Part shown: one piece after another, positions 1 through 10,076 of the stretch | How the letters are laid out: each line of letters starts with the position of its first letter | Position numbering within the stretch: the stretch's first letter is position 1 | NCBI GenBank assembly: GCA_902793335.1 | Contig: CADBCZ010000001.1 | Span: 1-64,000, forward strand | DNA: 64,000 nucleotides | Direction of reading: 5' to 3' | Source: an uncultured Lachnospiraceae bacterium | GTDB taxonomy: Bacteria > Bacillota > Clostridia > Lachnospirales > Lachnospiraceae | Notes under the pieces: model-generated | What the model saw: the letters and a program-made list of their open reading frames with translations, nothing else | Told to the model about the DNA's origin: nothing | Databases searched by the model: none | Position numbers and translations under genes: made by a program

Positions 1-201
1 CATGGATGCCGAACAAGGCGCGATGCGACAAGGAAGTCGCATGTAGCCGTTCGCGTATTATAGAAAAACGTATACGGAATACTTAGAAACTCTTATCCAC
101 GGACAATCAAGACACAAAAATATACCATAATATATCGTAATACGGCGTTCGTAAAAGAAAATAAAACATCCCTACAAACCCCAATTTGAAAGGTAGTAAA
201 T
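1..201. other. Left-edge sequence, no complete gene; perfect 7-bp hairpin
   Basis: The first 60 bases are clearly richer in G+C than the rest of the window. They hold a perfect inverted repeat, ATGCGAC at 23-29 and GTCGCAT at 36-42, with the 6-base loop AAGGAA. Without sequence to the left I cannot tell a terminator-like hairpin from the tail of an upstream gene; one frame stays open from the edge to a stop near position 84. Bases 85-201 are AT-rich and precede the ClpP-like gene, whose ribosome site is AAAGGTAG near 189-196. Confidence 0.4.
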
Positions 202-891
202 ATGAACAACAACCCAAATTATCAATTTAATCCCAAAGACAAAACCGAAATCGGACTAGAAGATATGTGTGATAATCCATACGGATACAATATTCACCTC
301 CTAAATATAATTGGTGAAATCGAAGGACATGAGAGTCTTGGACCGAATACAAAAACCACCAAATATGAGCATATACTTCCACAACTTGCAAGAGTAGAAG
401 AAAGTAAATCTATTGACGGTGTGATTGTATTATTGAATACTGTGGGTGGAGATGTAGAAGCAGGACTTGCAATAGCTGAGATGATCGCATCAATATCAAA
501 ACCTGTAGTTACATTATTATTAGGTGGTGGGCATTCCATTGGTGTGCCGCTTTCTGTATGCGGTGATCACTCATTTATTGTTCCAACGGCAACAATTGTT
601 GTTCATCCAATAAGAATCAACGGAACAGTGTTAGGCGTAAAACATAATTATGAATATATAGATAAAATGCAGGATAGAATTCTTTCATTTACCTATAATC
701 ATTCCAACGTCAGTATGGATAAATTAAAACAGTTGATGTTTAATACCTCTCAGCTTGCAAAGGATGTAGGAACGGTACTTGTCGGCTTAGAAGCTGTTGA
801 ATACGGAATTATCGACGAGGTTGGAGGTATAGGAGATGCATTTTCTTTTCTTTATCGCTTGATTAATGAGAAAAAAAATAGTAATATATAG
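202..891 (+). CDS. tepA: ClpP-family serine protease (TepA-like)
   Basis: A 229-residue protein of the ClpP/crotonase-fold serine proteases. It resembles TepA (translocation-enhancing protein) of Bacillus more than ATP-dependent ClpP. The region NTVGGDVEAGLAIAEM (about 79-94) matches the ClpP strand-helix core. The likely nucleophile is Ser112 in GGGHSIGVPL and the likely catalytic His is His135 in VVHPIRIN. The third residue is probably an Asp in the C-terminal third but I cannot fix it. No signal peptide is seen, so it is cytosolic. Its place directly before an FtsK/SpoIIIE gene repeats the order known in Bacillus and supports the call. The physiological substrate is not shown by the sequence. 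Confidence 0.85.
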   Translation: MNNNPNYQFNPKDKTEIGLEDMCDNPYGYNIHLLNIIGEIEGHESLGPNTKTTKYEHILPQLARVEESKSIDGVIVLLNTVGGDVEAGLAIAEMIASISKPVVTLLLGGGHSIGVPLSVCGDHSFIVPTATIVVHPIRINGTVLGVKHNYEYIDKMQDRILSFTYNHSNVSMDKLKQLMFNTSQLAKDVGTVLVGLEAVEYGIIDEVGGIGDAFSFLYRLINEKKNSNI

Positions 892-999
892 ACAATTGTG
901 GTTTCTTATATATTTAACTACAAAATATAGTTGTTTAGTATAACTAATAAAAAATACTTCCTGACATGATAAAGGTTCAGGAGTAAGGGAGGTAATAAT

Positions 1000-3888
1000 T
1001 TGGCTAAAGCTGGTCAGGCAACTAAGCAGAATGGTTCTAAATCAGGTTCCTCTGCAAAGTCAAGTAAACCAAGAGATAATAAATCAAATAAAACAACTTC
1101 CGGAAAGAATAATATTAATAAAACAAAAGCAAATACAAAAGCAAATGTTATAGTTGAAGATGATGAAGAAGAAATATCTTTGCGCGGTGAAATTACTGTT
1201 TGGATAATCGGCGCGATTATGCTGATACTTGAACTTGCTAATTTCGGATTATGTGGTGGTGTTACAAAGATATGTGATGTGTTTTTCGGTGTTTTCGGTA
1301 CAATACAGTTTGTTGTGCCCGCAGCGATAATGTTTTCTGCATTCTTTTTGTATGTTAATGAATTTCATCCGAGAGCTGTTCATAAAGTCATATTCGGATT
1401 TATAGTATTGTTAGGTTTCGGTATGTTTTCCCAGATGTTTGATGGAATGCCGGAGAAATACGATTTCAAACAGCTATTCCTAAATGGGTTTTCAGAACAT
1501 TCCGGAGGCGGTATTGTTTGCGGAAGTGTTGCATTTTTGCTTAACAAAGCTATTGGTAAAATAGGTACATATATAATAGTAGCACTTGCAATAATTATTA
1601 GTGTTATGCTTTTTGCTGAGATTTCTTTGATTGATGTCATTTCAGGTATAACAGGTGATGTTTTGGGTAGAGATGGTGAAGATGATTATTCATCTGAATT
1701 TGAGGATGAATACGAAGAAGTAGAAAGAAAGCCTAAAAAGTCTTCTAAAAAAGCAAAGTCAATTGACAAAGCGGATGATATTAAGGCAAAATCTACAAAA
1801 GGTAATATCCTTGAAAGTATTTCGGTTTTACCTAATGAACCATCTAATTTTAACGATGGTAATGTGGTGACAAAGCTTCCGGAAAATGAAGAGGTTCATG
1901 AGATTAAGATGGATATTCCACTTAATTTACCGGGTGAGAATATGACAGCATCGGGAAATGATGAGGTTGATAGACAGCCTACATTCAATACTACGGCTTC
2001 GAAAAATATTGTTCCGACTGTTTTGCCGGAAAATGAATCTCAAAAGATTGAAAGTCCTTCTAATATGAATGAGAATATTACCACGGCTGAAATGTTTAGT
2101 GAGAAATATGATGCATATGATGATGCTTCAATACCATCCGGTAATATTTCTGAAGAACCACAAGCATCTAAACCGACAAGGAAATCTAAAGTTACCAGAA
2201 ATGCAATGGGTGGCGAGGTTTCCGGTGCAGTAATTGATTCTGTTAAATACTTGAGCAATAACAATGAAGTTAACAATAACATAAATAGCAATTCTGTTGG
2301 TTCTACACTAACTAATTCTGAGAAGGATGCAGTGATGAACATGGAGAATAAGACTGCAAAAGAAGAGAAGAATATGTCAGCAAAAGAAGTTGGCAATTCA
2401 GATTCAGAGTATAAATTCCCACCACTCGAGCTCTTACAGCCGGGCAAATCAGGCAATAACATGCGTGATGATACAGTAAGAGAAAATGCAGTCAAACTTC
2501 AAGAAGTGTTAAAGAGCTTCGGTGTAAATGTCACCATGACCAATTACAGTTGTGGTCCATCTGTTACACGTTACGAGATGGTGCCGGAACAAGGTGTTAA
2601 GGTTAGTAAGATTACAGGACTTGCTGATGATATAATGATGAATCTTGCAGCACAGAGTATTCGTATAGAGGCTCCGATTCCGGGTAAATCAGCTGTCGGA
2701 ATAGAGATACCTAACGGAAAGCGTTCAGGTGTTGGATTTAGAGAGCTTATAGATACTGAGAAGTTCATCAAGCACCCGTCAAAGATAGCAGTTGCAGTCG
2801 GTAAGGATATTGAGGGTAACGTCGTTGTAGAAGATATCGCTAAGATGCCTCATTTACTTATTGCAGGAGCAACTGGTTCAGGTAAATCAGTATGTACCAA
2901 TACTCTTATTATGAGTATTCTCTACAAGGCAAGACCTGACGAGGTTAAGCTTATCTTAGTAGATCCAAAGCAGGTAGAGCTTAAGGTGTATAACGGCATT
3001 CCTCATTTATTAACACCTGTTGTTACAGATCCTAAGAAAGCGGCAGGAGCTCTTAACTGGGCGGTTGCAGAGATGACAGACAGATATCAGAAGTTCTCGG
3101 AATGCAATGTCAGAAATATTCAAGGATATAATGAGAAAGTTGAGGAATTAAAACGTTCCGGTGATATAGAAGAAGTAACAATTGAAAAAATGCCACAGAT
3201 AGTGATAATTGTTGATGAGTTGGCTGACCTCATGATGGTTGCAAAGGCAGAGGTTGAGGAGGCAATAGTTCGACTTGCTCAGCTTGCCCGTGCGGCCGGT
3301 ATTCATTTGGTTATCGCAACACAGAGACCTTCGGTTGATGTTGTTACGGGACTGATCAAGGCAAATGTTCCATCAAGAATAGCTTTGTCGGTATCATCCG
3401 GTATTGACTCAAGAACTATAATAGATACAGTTGGTGCAGAGAAGCTTCTCGGTAATGGTGATATGTTGTTCTATCCAACGATGTATCCGAAACCGCTCCG
3501 TGTTCAAGGTGCATACATTTCCGATGATGAAGTTGTCAATGTTGTCGAATTCCTTAAGGCTAACAATGGTGAGACGACATACAGCGAGGAGATGACCAAT
3601 AAGATAACTTCAAGCGGAGCCAGTGGGGCAGGGAGTGCTTCAGGTGATGGTGGCTTTAATGATGATAAGGATGAATATTTCGTTCAGGCCGGTAAGTTCA
3701 TCATAGAGAAGAATAAGGCTTCAATCGGAATGTTACAGAGAATGTTCAAGATTGGATTTAACCGAGCTGCGCGAATCATGGATCAGTTATCCGAAGCGGG
3801 CGTAGTTGGTCCTGAGGTCGGAACAAAACCGCGAGAAGTTCTTATGAGTGAAGAACAGTTTGAAGAATATGTGGATGAGTATTTTTGA
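1000..3888 (+). CDS. ftsK: DNA translocase FtsK/SpoIIIE
   Basis: Membrane-anchored, ATP-driven DNA pump that clears chromosomes from the division septum or into the spore. The start is a TTG at 1000, placed by AAGGGAGG at 986-993. Residues 1-60 are basic and Asn/Ser/Lys-rich, four to five membrane segments lie at about 66-206, and an acidic, Asn/Ser-rich linker runs to about 480. The RecA-like motor has Walker A GATGSGKS near 623-630 and Walker B VIIVDELADLMM near 734. A winged-helix gamma domain, which reads polar DNA motifs in this family, fills about 890-962. At 962 residues it is longer than Bacillus SpoIIIE because of the linker. FtsK also activates Xer recombination in many bacteria, relevant to the dif-like sites near 46.3 kb. 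Confidence 0.96.
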   Translation: MAKAGQATKQNGSKSGSSAKSSKPRDNKSNKTTSGKNNINKTKANTKANVIVEDDEEEISLRGEITVWIIGAIMLILELANFGLCGGVTKICDVFFGVFGTIQFVVPAAIMFSAFFLYVNEFHPRAVHKVIFGFIVLLGFGMFSQMFDGMPEKYDFKQLFLNGFSEHSGGGIVCGSVAFLLNKAIGKIGTYIIVALAIIISVMLFAEISLIDVISGITGDVLGRDGEDDYSSEFEDEYEEVERKPKKSSKKAKSIDKADDIKAKSTKGNILESISVLPNEPSNFNDGNVVTKLPENEEVHEIKMDIPLNLPGENMTASGNDEVDRQPTFNTTASKNIVPTVLPENESQKIESPSNMNENITTAEMFSEKYDAYDDASIPSGNISEEPQASKPTRKSKVTRNAMGGEVSGAVIDSVKYLSNNNEVNNNINSNSVGSTLTNSEKDAVMNMENKTAKEEKNMSAKEVGNSDSEYKFPPLELLQPGKSGNNMRDDTVRENAVKLQEVLKSFGVNVTMTNYSCGPSVTRYEMVPEQGVKVSKITGLADDIMMNLAAQSIRIEAPIPGKSAVGIEIPNGKRSGVGFRELIDTEKFIKHPSKIAVAVGKDIEGNVVVEDIAKMPHLLIAGATGSGKSVCTNTLIMSILYKARPDEVKLILVDPKQVELKVYNGIPHLLTPVVTDPKKAAGALNWAVAEMTDRYQKFSECNVRNIQGYNEKVEELKRSGDIEEVTIEKMPQIVIIVDELADLMMVAKAEVEEAIVRLAQLARAAGIHLVIATQRPSVDVVTGLIKANVPSRIALSVSSGIDSRTIIDTVGAEKLLGNGDMLFYPTMYPKPLRVQGAYISDDEVVNVVEFLKANNGETTYSEEMTNKITSSGASGAGSASGDGGFNDDKDEYFVQAGKFIIEKNKASIGMLQRMFKIGFNRAARIMDQLSEAGVVGPEVGTKPREVLMSEEQFEEYVDEYF

Positions 3889-3957
3889 TTTAATTAATTA
3901 TTTTATGTTTTCGTAGAACTTGAAAATTTTATAACTCATAATTATAAGGAGGACATT

Positions 3958-5625
3958 ATGAAGAGCGATATAGAGATAGCACAGGAGGCTGTAATGCAGC
4001 CGATTACAGAGGTTGCAAAGAGTCTTGACATTGAAGTGGATGATCTTGAATTATACGGAAAGTATAAGGCAAAGCTCTCTGACGAGTTGATTAAAAGAGT
4101 TGAAAATAATAAGGATGGTAAGCTTGTTCTTGTTACAGCTATTAATCCTACACCTGCTGGTGAAGGTAAGACTACCGTTACGGTTGGTCTTGGAGAGGCA
4201 CTTGGAAAGATGGGTAAGAAAGCGTCAATTGCTCTTCGTGAGCCTTCTCTTGGACCTTGTTTTGGTGTCAAAGGTGGTGCTGCCGGTGGCGGATATGCAC
4301 AGGTTGTACCTATGGAGGATCTCAATCTTCATTTTACAGGAGATTTCCATGCGATTACTTCTGCTAATAATCTTCTTGCAGCAATGCTTGATAATCATAT
4401 TCAGCAAGGTAATGAACTTGGTATCGATACAAGACAGGTTGTGTGGAAGAGATGTCTTGATATGAATGACAGAGTACTTCGTAATATCGTTGTAGGTATG
4501 GGAAGTAAAATGGACGGTGTGGTTCGTGAGGATCATTTCGTAATATCAGTTGCCTCTGAAATCATGGCTATTCTTTGTCTTGCTAATGATATGGAAGATT
4601 TGAAGGATAAGCTTTCTAATATTATTGTTGCTTACACTCGTGAGGGTAAGCCTGTTACTGCCGGTGACTTAAAGGCAGTAGGTGCAATGGCTGCACTTCT
4701 TAAGGATGCGTTAAAGCCTAACATGATTCAGACTTTAGAGCATACACCTGCATTTGTTCACGGTGGACCATTTGCTAATATTGCTCATGGCTGTAATTCT
4801 GTTCGTGCTACAAAGCTTGCTATGAAATTATCAGATATAGTAGTTACTGAGGCTGGTTTTGGCGCTGATCTTGGTGCTGAGAAGTTCCTTGATATCAAAT
4901 GTAGAAAAGCCGGTATTTCTCCGGATGCTATCGTACTTGTTGCAACAGTTCGTGCGCTTAAGTATAACGGTGGTGTTGCTAAGGCAGATCTTTCAAATGA
5001 GAATGTAGATGCGCTTAAGGCAGGTATCGTTAACCTTGAGAAGCATATCGAGAACTTACAGCAGTACGGAGTACCTATCGTTGTAACACTTAACCAGTTC
5101 GTGACAGATACAGATGCAGAGCTTTCATTTGTCAAAGAATTTGTTGAGAATATGGGTTGTGACTTTGCTCTTGCTCAAGTTTGGGAAAAGGGTGGCGAAG
5201 GTGGTCTTGCTCTTGCCGAGAAAGTATGCGATGTGCTTGATAATAAGAAAGCAGACTTCAAAATGATATATGATGATGATATGTCATTGAAAGATAAGAT
5301 AAATGCTGTTGCTACAAAGATTTACGGAGCTGATGGTGTAACATATGCACCTGCAGCAGAGAAACAGCTTAAGGCAATCACAGATCTTGGATTTGGTAAC
5401 CTTCCTGTATGTATGGCTAAGACTCAGTATTCACTTTCTGATGATCCTACACTTCTTGGAAGACCTAGTGGTTTTGATGTTAATGTCCGTGAAGTATATG
5501 TAAGTGCCGGTGCAGGATTCGTTGTAGTAATTACAGGTTCGATTATGACTATGCCGGGACTTCCTAAGGTTCCCGCTGCAGAGCGTATTGATGTTGTGGA
5601 TGATAAGATTGTTGGATTGTTCTGA
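3958..5625 (+). CDS. fhs: Formate--tetrahydrofolate ligase
   Basis: ATP-dependent ligation of formate to tetrahydrofolate, giving 10-formyl-THF in the cytosol. The 555-residue length is normal for the family. The P-loop-like motif [14 protein letters not shown] lies near residues 64-77, followed by the conserved [18 protein letters not shown] stretch. The ATG at 3958 follows TAAGGAGG with good spacing. folD starts 24 bases after the stop, so the two form a one-carbon operon that interconverts formate, 10-formyl-, methenyl- and methylene-THF for purine, formyl-Met and serine/glycine metabolism. Other acetogenesis (Wood-Ljungdahl) genes are not in the window. Confidence 0.97.
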   Translation: MKSDIEIAQEAVMQPITEVAKSLDIEVDDLELYGKYKAKLSDELIKRVENNKDGKLVLVTAINPTPAGEGKTTVTVGLGEALGKMGKKASIALREPSLGPCFGVKGGAAGGGYAQVVPMEDLNLHFTGDFHAITSANNLLAAMLDNHIQQGNELGIDTRQVVWKRCLDMNDRVLRNIVVGMGSKMDGVVREDHFVISVASEIMAILCLANDMEDLKDKLSNIIVAYTREGKPVTAGDLKAVGAMAALLKDALKPNMIQTLEHTPAFVHGGPFANIAHGCNSVRATKLAMKLSDIVVTEAGFGADLGAEKFLDIKCRKAGISPDAIVLVATVRALKYNGGVAKADLSNENVDALKAGIVNLEKHIENLQQYGVPIVVTLNQFVTDTDAELSFVKEFVENMGCDFALAQVWEKGGEGGLALAEKVCDVLDNKKADFKMIYDDDMSLKDKINAVATKIYGADGVTYAPAAEKQLKAITDLGFGNLPVCMAKTQYSLSDDPTLLGRPSGFDVNVREVYVSAGAGFVVVITGSIMTMPGLPKVPAAERIDVVDDKIVGLF

Positions 5626-5649
5626 TTTATATATATAGGAGGAAAAGAA

Positions 5650-6495
5650 ATGGCAACACTAATTGACGGTAAGAGAATCAGTAAGGAAATCAAGGATGAA
5701 CTTAAGGATAAGGTTGCAACTCTTAAAGAGCAGGGTAAGGAAATCGGTATGGCAGTAATTCAGGTCGGCAACGATCCTGCTTCAAGCGTATATGTAGGTA
5801 ACAAGAAGAAAGCCTGTGAATATATCGGAATCCGTTCAGAAAGTTATGAACTTCCGGAAGAGACTACTCAGGAAGAACTTATCGAATTGATTGAGCGTCT
5901 CAACAATGACGATAATATACATGGAATTCTTGTACAGCTTCCGGTTCCAAAGCATATTGATGAGGATACTGTTATCAAAGCGATAAGTCCTAAAAAGGAT
6001 GTTGACGGTTTCCATCCACAGAGTGTTGGTGCACTTTCTATCGGTCAGCCGGGCTTTGTGTCATGTACTCCTGCAGGAATCATTCAGCTTCTTAAGAGAA
6101 GTAACATTGACATAGAAGGTAAAGAGTGTGTTGTTATCGGAAGAAGTAACATTGTTGGAAAGCCTATGGCATTATTATTGCTTCGTGAAAATGGTACGGT
6201 AACAGTTTGTCATTCTAGAACTAAGAACTTAAAGGAAGTATGTAAACGCGCTGATATCCTCGTTGTTGCAATTGGTAAACCTAAGATGATTGATGCTTCT
6301 TATGTCAAAGATGGTGCGGTTGTTATCGATGTTGGAATCCATAGAAATGAAAACAACAAGCTTTGTGGTGATGTGGATTTTGACAGCGTTGAGCCTGTTG
6401 CATCAGCAATCACACCTGTTCCGGGTGGAGTAGGACCTATGACAATTGCAATGCTGATGAACAATTGTGTTGAGGCTGCAACTATGTTTGAATAA
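5650..6495 (+). CDS. folD: Bifunctional methylene-THF dehydrogenase/cyclohydrolase
   Basis: NAD(P)-dependent oxidation of methylene-THF to methenyl-THF and its hydrolysis to 10-formyl-THF. The 281-residue length is typical. YVGNKKKACEYIGI (about 49-62) contains the catalytic Lys region, VQLPVPKHI is the signature near 97-105, and the nucleotide-binding turn is VVIGRSNIVGKPMA near 160-173. The C-terminal PGGVGPMTIAML motif is intact. TAGGAGGAAAAGAA precedes the ATG. It is co-transcribed with fhs. Confidence 0.97.
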   Translation: MATLIDGKRISKEIKDELKDKVATLKEQGKEIGMAVIQVGNDPASSVYVGNKKKACEYIGIRSESYELPEETTQEELIELIERLNNDDNIHGILVQLPVPKHIDEDTVIKAISPKKDVDGFHPQSVGALSIGQPGFVSCTPAGIIQLLKRSNIDIEGKECVVIGRSNIVGKPMALLLLRENGTVTVCHSRTKNLKEVCKRADILVVAIGKPKMIDASYVKDGAVVIDVGIHRNENNKLCGDVDFDSVEPVASAITPVPGGVGPMTIAMLMNNCVEAATMFE

Positions 6496-6550
6496 AATAT
6501 ACACATAAGCAAAAGAGTAAAGAAAAAATATTCAAAAAAGGAAAATATTG

Positions 6551-7954
6551 ATGAAGAAATTTAAGAACATTACATTAACCCTATTATTAACTCTATTACT
6601 TGCCTGTACCGCATGTGGCAAGAATGATAATGCAGGTGATACTCCAAGTGGTACTCAAAAGGTAGAATCCTCTGAAACAAAGGAGGATACAGATAATACA
6701 GATTCAGGTGATGACAAGAAAGATGCTGACATTGCCAAAGACTTTTTGTCTAAGTTTGCCGATATTGAGAAACAGTCTGAAGAGCTTAAAAATTCAATAG
6801 AAAATGATGATTTGTCACAGACAGACTATAACTTAAAGTCTGGTGATTTATATACCCTTTGGGATGATTGTTTAAATGAGCTCTGGGGTGTTTTAGGTAA
6901 GACTTTGTCTTCTGATGAGATGGATAAGTTAACCGAAGAGGAACAGACATGGATTACTGATAAGGATAATCAGATTGCTGAGGCCGGCAAAGAGTATGAA
7001 GGCGGTTCGATTCAGCCTATGATCGAAAGTATGAAAGGTGCAGAGCTTACTGAAAAGCGTGTAAGAGAATTGATCAAGTTAATACCGGGCGGTGATAAAT
7101 TTGCTTCTGCTGGTAAAGTTGAAGAAACAGATGATAGCTCCAAATCAAATGAAGCTTCTGACTCTCAAAATGATCTTTTCGATTCATTTCTTAAAGGCGA
7201 AACAGAAGCTGTTGTTTCTGACAAACTTAAGAATTCGTGTGTTATGTTCGATATTGCATTAAATGCAGGTAATTCATTTGGTATTGATATGCTCGATTCT
7301 ATCAATACTTTGTGTGAGCCTATAAGTGGTAAGGAAGCTAAGATTTCATATACCCGTTTTGATAATCCTATCAGAAAAGCATATGCTCTAGCATATATGT
7401 ATGATGTGGAAACAACATCATTTACTATTTTTTACGTAATTTCTGAAAATGATGGAAAGCTTTCTATTGACTTTGTTATAGATGCCTGGGAGAGAAGATA
7501 TCCTACATTTAACAAGTATGGCGTTGTTTTCGATCAGGGATCAAATGGCGCCGGTGCTCACAGCAATATTGTTATCGTGCCTAATTCTGATTTTGAATAT
7601 GTAACTTTATATGAGGAAGAGGATAATGCTGCAGGCTGGAATTTCTATGATGAAAACGGTGCAGATATTAAGCCGATAAGTGATATAATGAATGATGCGT
7701 TTAACAGTGGACGTGAGGATATAGCTGATATAATCTATACTCAGATTAAGGTAAATGGTTCAAAATATTATTATTATCAAAAAGATGATATAACTCAGGA
7801 TATGACTGATTATATTGACGGTCTTGCAACTGAATATAATTTTACTTTTGACGGTAAAGATAAAGCTGATGAAGAGATTGAAAAATATGCAAAAGAACTT
7901 TCTGCTGACAGTTTCTATAACAATGAAGATTTTGCAGAGTGGAAGGATCTCTAA
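6551..7954 (+). CDS. Lipoprotein with LprI/DUF1311-like region, function unknown
   Basis: About 467 residues. A type II signal peptide ends in LLACTACG, so a lipidated Cys at about 19-22 should anchor it outside the membrane. An acidic Ser/Thr linker follows. Residues of about 95-170 look like the LprI/DUF1311 fold (named for a lysozyme inhibitor): an AQRAW-like segment EEQTWITDKD, then GGSIQPMI and LTEKRVRELI. The C-terminal half shows no motif I recognise. An in-frame TTG at 6548 directly precedes the ATG at 6551; the ATG fits the AAGG ribosome site slightly better. Lysozyme or hydrolase inhibition is only a family-based suggestion. Confidence 0.6.
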   Translation: MKKFKNITLTLLLTLLLACTACGKNDNAGDTPSGTQKVESSETKEDTDNTDSGDDKKDADIAKDFLSKFADIEKQSEELKNSIENDDLSQTDYNLKSGDLYTLWDDCLNELWGVLGKTLSSDEMDKLTEEEQTWITDKDNQIAEAGKEYEGGSIQPMIESMKGAELTEKRVRELIKLIPGGDKFASAGKVEETDDSSKSNEASDSQNDLFDSFLKGETEAVVSDKLKNSCVMFDIALNAGNSFGIDMLDSINTLCEPISGKEAKISYTRFDNPIRKAYALAYMYDVETTSFTIFYVISENDGKLSIDFVIDAWERRYPTFNKYGVVFDQGSNGAGAHSNIVIVPNSDFEYVTLYEEEDNAAGWNFYDENGADIKPISDIMNDAFNSGREDIADIIYTQIKVNGSKYYYYQKDDITQDMTDYIDGLATEYNFTFDGKDKADEEIEKYAKELSADSFYNNEDFAEWKDL

Positions 7955-8017
7955 AATACTATCGGTGCTTTTGTAACAAAAGACAAATGTTTATTTTATA
8001 AAAGAATTGGAGATATT

Positions 8018-9340
8018 ATGACAAACATAATGTTTATTTCCCTTGGATGCGACAAAAACCTTGTAGACAGTGAAGTTATGCTTGCGCTTTTACAGGAAAA
8101 GGGATACGGCATAACCAATGTAGAAAGTGAAGCAGATGTATGTGTTGTTAATACCTGCTGTTTTATTGGTGATGCCAAAGAGGAAAGTATTGAAAATATA
8201 ATAGAGCTGGGCAAGCTTAAGGAAAAACGATTGAAAGCTATTATAGTTACCGGTTGTCTTGCGCAGCGTTATCAGGAAGAGATATTTAATGAGCTTCCGG
8301 AAGTTGATGCTGTCCTTGGAACCATGTCCATTGAAGCGATAGTAGAAGCTGTTGACAATGTTTTAGAGGGCAAGAGGTATGAATGTTTTAAACCTCTTAC
8401 GCATCTACCTACTATCAAAGATAAACGAAGCATGACAGGAATTTCCAACACAGGTTATTTAAAAATTGCTGAAGGGTGTAATAAGAGATGCACCTATTGT
8501 ATAATTCCGTATGTGCGTGGAAATTACAGAAGTGTTCCGATGGAAGAGGTTGTTGAGCAGGCAAAACATTTGGTTGATAACGGAATCAGGGAATTGTGTC
8601 TGGTTGCTCAGGAAACAACTCTTTACGGTATTGATTTATATGGAGAAAAATGTCTCCATAAGCTAATCCGGAGATTATCCGAGATTGAGGATTTACACTG
8701 GATAAGGTTGCTGTATTGTTATCCGGAAGAGATTACAGATGAACTTATAGAAGAGATTAAGAATAATCCTAAGGTCTGTCATTATATTGATATGCCGCTT
8801 CAACACAGTGAAGATTCTGTTCTTGGTCGTATGGGTCGTAAGACAACAAAGAAAGAGATTACCGGGCGTATTAAGAAGATTCGTGAAGAGATACCGGATA
8901 TAATACTTCGCACAACACTTATTACAGGTTTTCCCGGAGAAACTGAAGAAGATCATAAGGCTTTGATGGAATTTGTTGATGAGATTGAGTTCGGAAGACT
9001 TGGAGTATTTACTTATTCAGCAGAGGAGGGTACACCTGCTGCCGAGATGGATAATCAGGTTCCGGAAGAAATTAAAGAACAATATCGCGATGAGATTATG
9101 GAGCTTCAGCAGGAGATTTCATATGATGTCAACAGACGTCAGATTGGTCGCACACTTGAAGTTGTGGTTGACGGATATCTGTATGATGATGAAATGTATG
9201 CATGTCGTTCCTATATGGATGCACCTGATATCGACGGAATGATTTTTGTAAAATCAGAAGAAGAACTCTTGTCAGGTGATTATATTAGTGTTAAGATAAC
9301 AGATTGTAATGAGTATGATCTTGTTGCGGAATTGATTTAA
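8018..9340 (+). CDS. rimO: Ribosomal protein S12 methylthiotransferase RimO
   Basis: Radical-SAM enzyme that methylthiolates a conserved Asp of ribosomal protein S12. Three N-terminal cysteines (C11 in SLGCDKNLVDSE, C47 and C80) should bind the first iron-sulfur cluster. The radical-SAM triad CNKRCTYC is C154, C158, C161. A C-terminal TRAM-like domain runs from about residue 375. The SLGCDKNLVDSE signature separates RimO from the tRNA-modifying MiaB and MtaB. The length of 440 is standard. pgsA follows on the same strand. Confidence 0.96.
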   Translation: MTNIMFISLGCDKNLVDSEVMLALLQEKGYGITNVESEADVCVVNTCCFIGDAKEESIENIIELGKLKEKRLKAIIVTGCLAQRYQEEIFNELPEVDAVLGTMSIEAIVEAVDNVLEGKRYECFKPLTHLPTIKDKRSMTGISNTGYLKIAEGCNKRCTYCIIPYVRGNYRSVPMEEVVEQAKHLVDNGIRELCLVAQETTLYGIDLYGEKCLHKLIRRLSEIEDLHWIRLLYCYPEEITDELIEEIKNNPKVCHYIDMPLQHSEDSVLGRMGRKTTKKEITGRIKKIREEIPDIILRTTLITGFPGETEEDHKALMEFVDEIEFGRLGVFTYSAEEGTPAAEMDNQVPEEIKEQYRDEIMELQQEISYDVNRRQIGRTLEVVVDGYLYDDEMYACRSYMDAPDIDGMIFVKSEEELLSGDYISVKITDCNEYDLVAELI

Positions 9341-9420
9341 CTACATATAATCATCAATATATAAGATATGCTTTTTATTTTAATTGCTTAGAATGTATAA
9401 CATGAAGGGAAATAATAATA

Positions 9421-10029
9421 ATGAGTCAAAACAAAGAATCAAACCAAGTTATGAACCTGCCGAATAAGTTGACAATATTAAGAACTGTATTGATACCGTT
9501 CTTTCTGGTTGCGCTTTTGTGTGATGAGAATTACGGAGGTTTTATTCCGTATGGTAACTGGATCGCACTTGTGATATTTGGAATAGCTTCACTGACTGAT
9601 ATGCTTGATGGTAAGATTGCAAGAAAATATAATCTGGTGACTAACTTTGGTAAATTTATGGATCCTCTTGCAGACAAACTCCTTGTATCCTCTGCAATGA
9701 TTGCATTTATTGAACTTGATAGAATTCCGTGCTGGATAGTAATCATCATTATAGCCAGAGAGTTCATAATAAGTGGTTTTCGTCTCGTGGCTGCTGATAA
9801 CGGTATTGTTATTGCTGCAGGTATCTGGGGTAAAATCAAGACCGCTGAACAGATGGTTATGCTCTGTATTATGATAGCTGATTTAGGATCTATATTTACC
9901 GGAGCTAAGACCTATATACACACTTTTGAGACTGTACTTGTATATATAGCACTGATATTGACAATTGTTTCTCTATTGGATTATTTGTTACATAACAAAA
10001 ATGTATTAGCTGATAATTCAAATAAATAA
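9421..10029 (+). CDS. pgsA: CDP-diacylglycerol--glycerol-3-phosphate 3-phosphatidyltransferase
   Basis: Integral membrane enzyme that makes phosphatidylglycerol phosphate, the committed step to phosphatidylglycerol and cardiolipin. It carries the CDP-alcohol phosphotransferase signature: DMLDGKIARKYN, then GKFMDPLADKLL (about residues 60-84), with all the metal-binding Asp residues. Four to five hydrophobic segments are visible and the length of 202 is typical. The gene ends just before a strong bidirectional hairpin shared with the convergent regulator gene. Confidence 0.95.
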   Translation: MSQNKESNQVMNLPNKLTILRTVLIPFFLVALLCDENYGGFIPYGNWIALVIFGIASLTDMLDGKIARKYNLVTNFGKFMDPLADKLLVSSAMIAFIELDRIPCWIVIIIIAREFIISGFRLVAADNGIVIAAGIWGKIKTAEQMVMLCIMIADLGSIFTGAKTYIHTFETVLVYIALILTIVSLLDYLLHNKNVLADNSNK

Positions 10030-10033
10030 AATA

Positions 10034-10076
10034 AAAACCCGATTTACTATTTTTGTAGTAATCGGGGTTTTTTTAT
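10034..10076. terminator. Bidirectional rho-independent terminator
   Basis: Inverted repeat AACCCGATTTACTA (10036-10049) and TAGTAATCGGGGTT (about 10056-10069) with a short T-rich loop, flanked by A-runs on the left and a T-run on the right. It ends pgsA on the plus strand and the convergent regulator gene on the minus strand. Confidence 0.85.

Noticed and set aside
892..999. Promoter or operator palindrome before ftsK (TAGTT...AACTA)
   Set aside because: Short, AT-rich and imperfect; not distinguishable from chance here.
2040..2495. 151-residue minus-strand frame inside ftsK
   Set aside because: Ser/Leu-rich antisense shadow of the low-complexity FtsK linker.
3889..3957. THF or other riboswitch before fhs
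   Set aside because: Only about 70 AT-rich bases with no recognisable aptamer structure.
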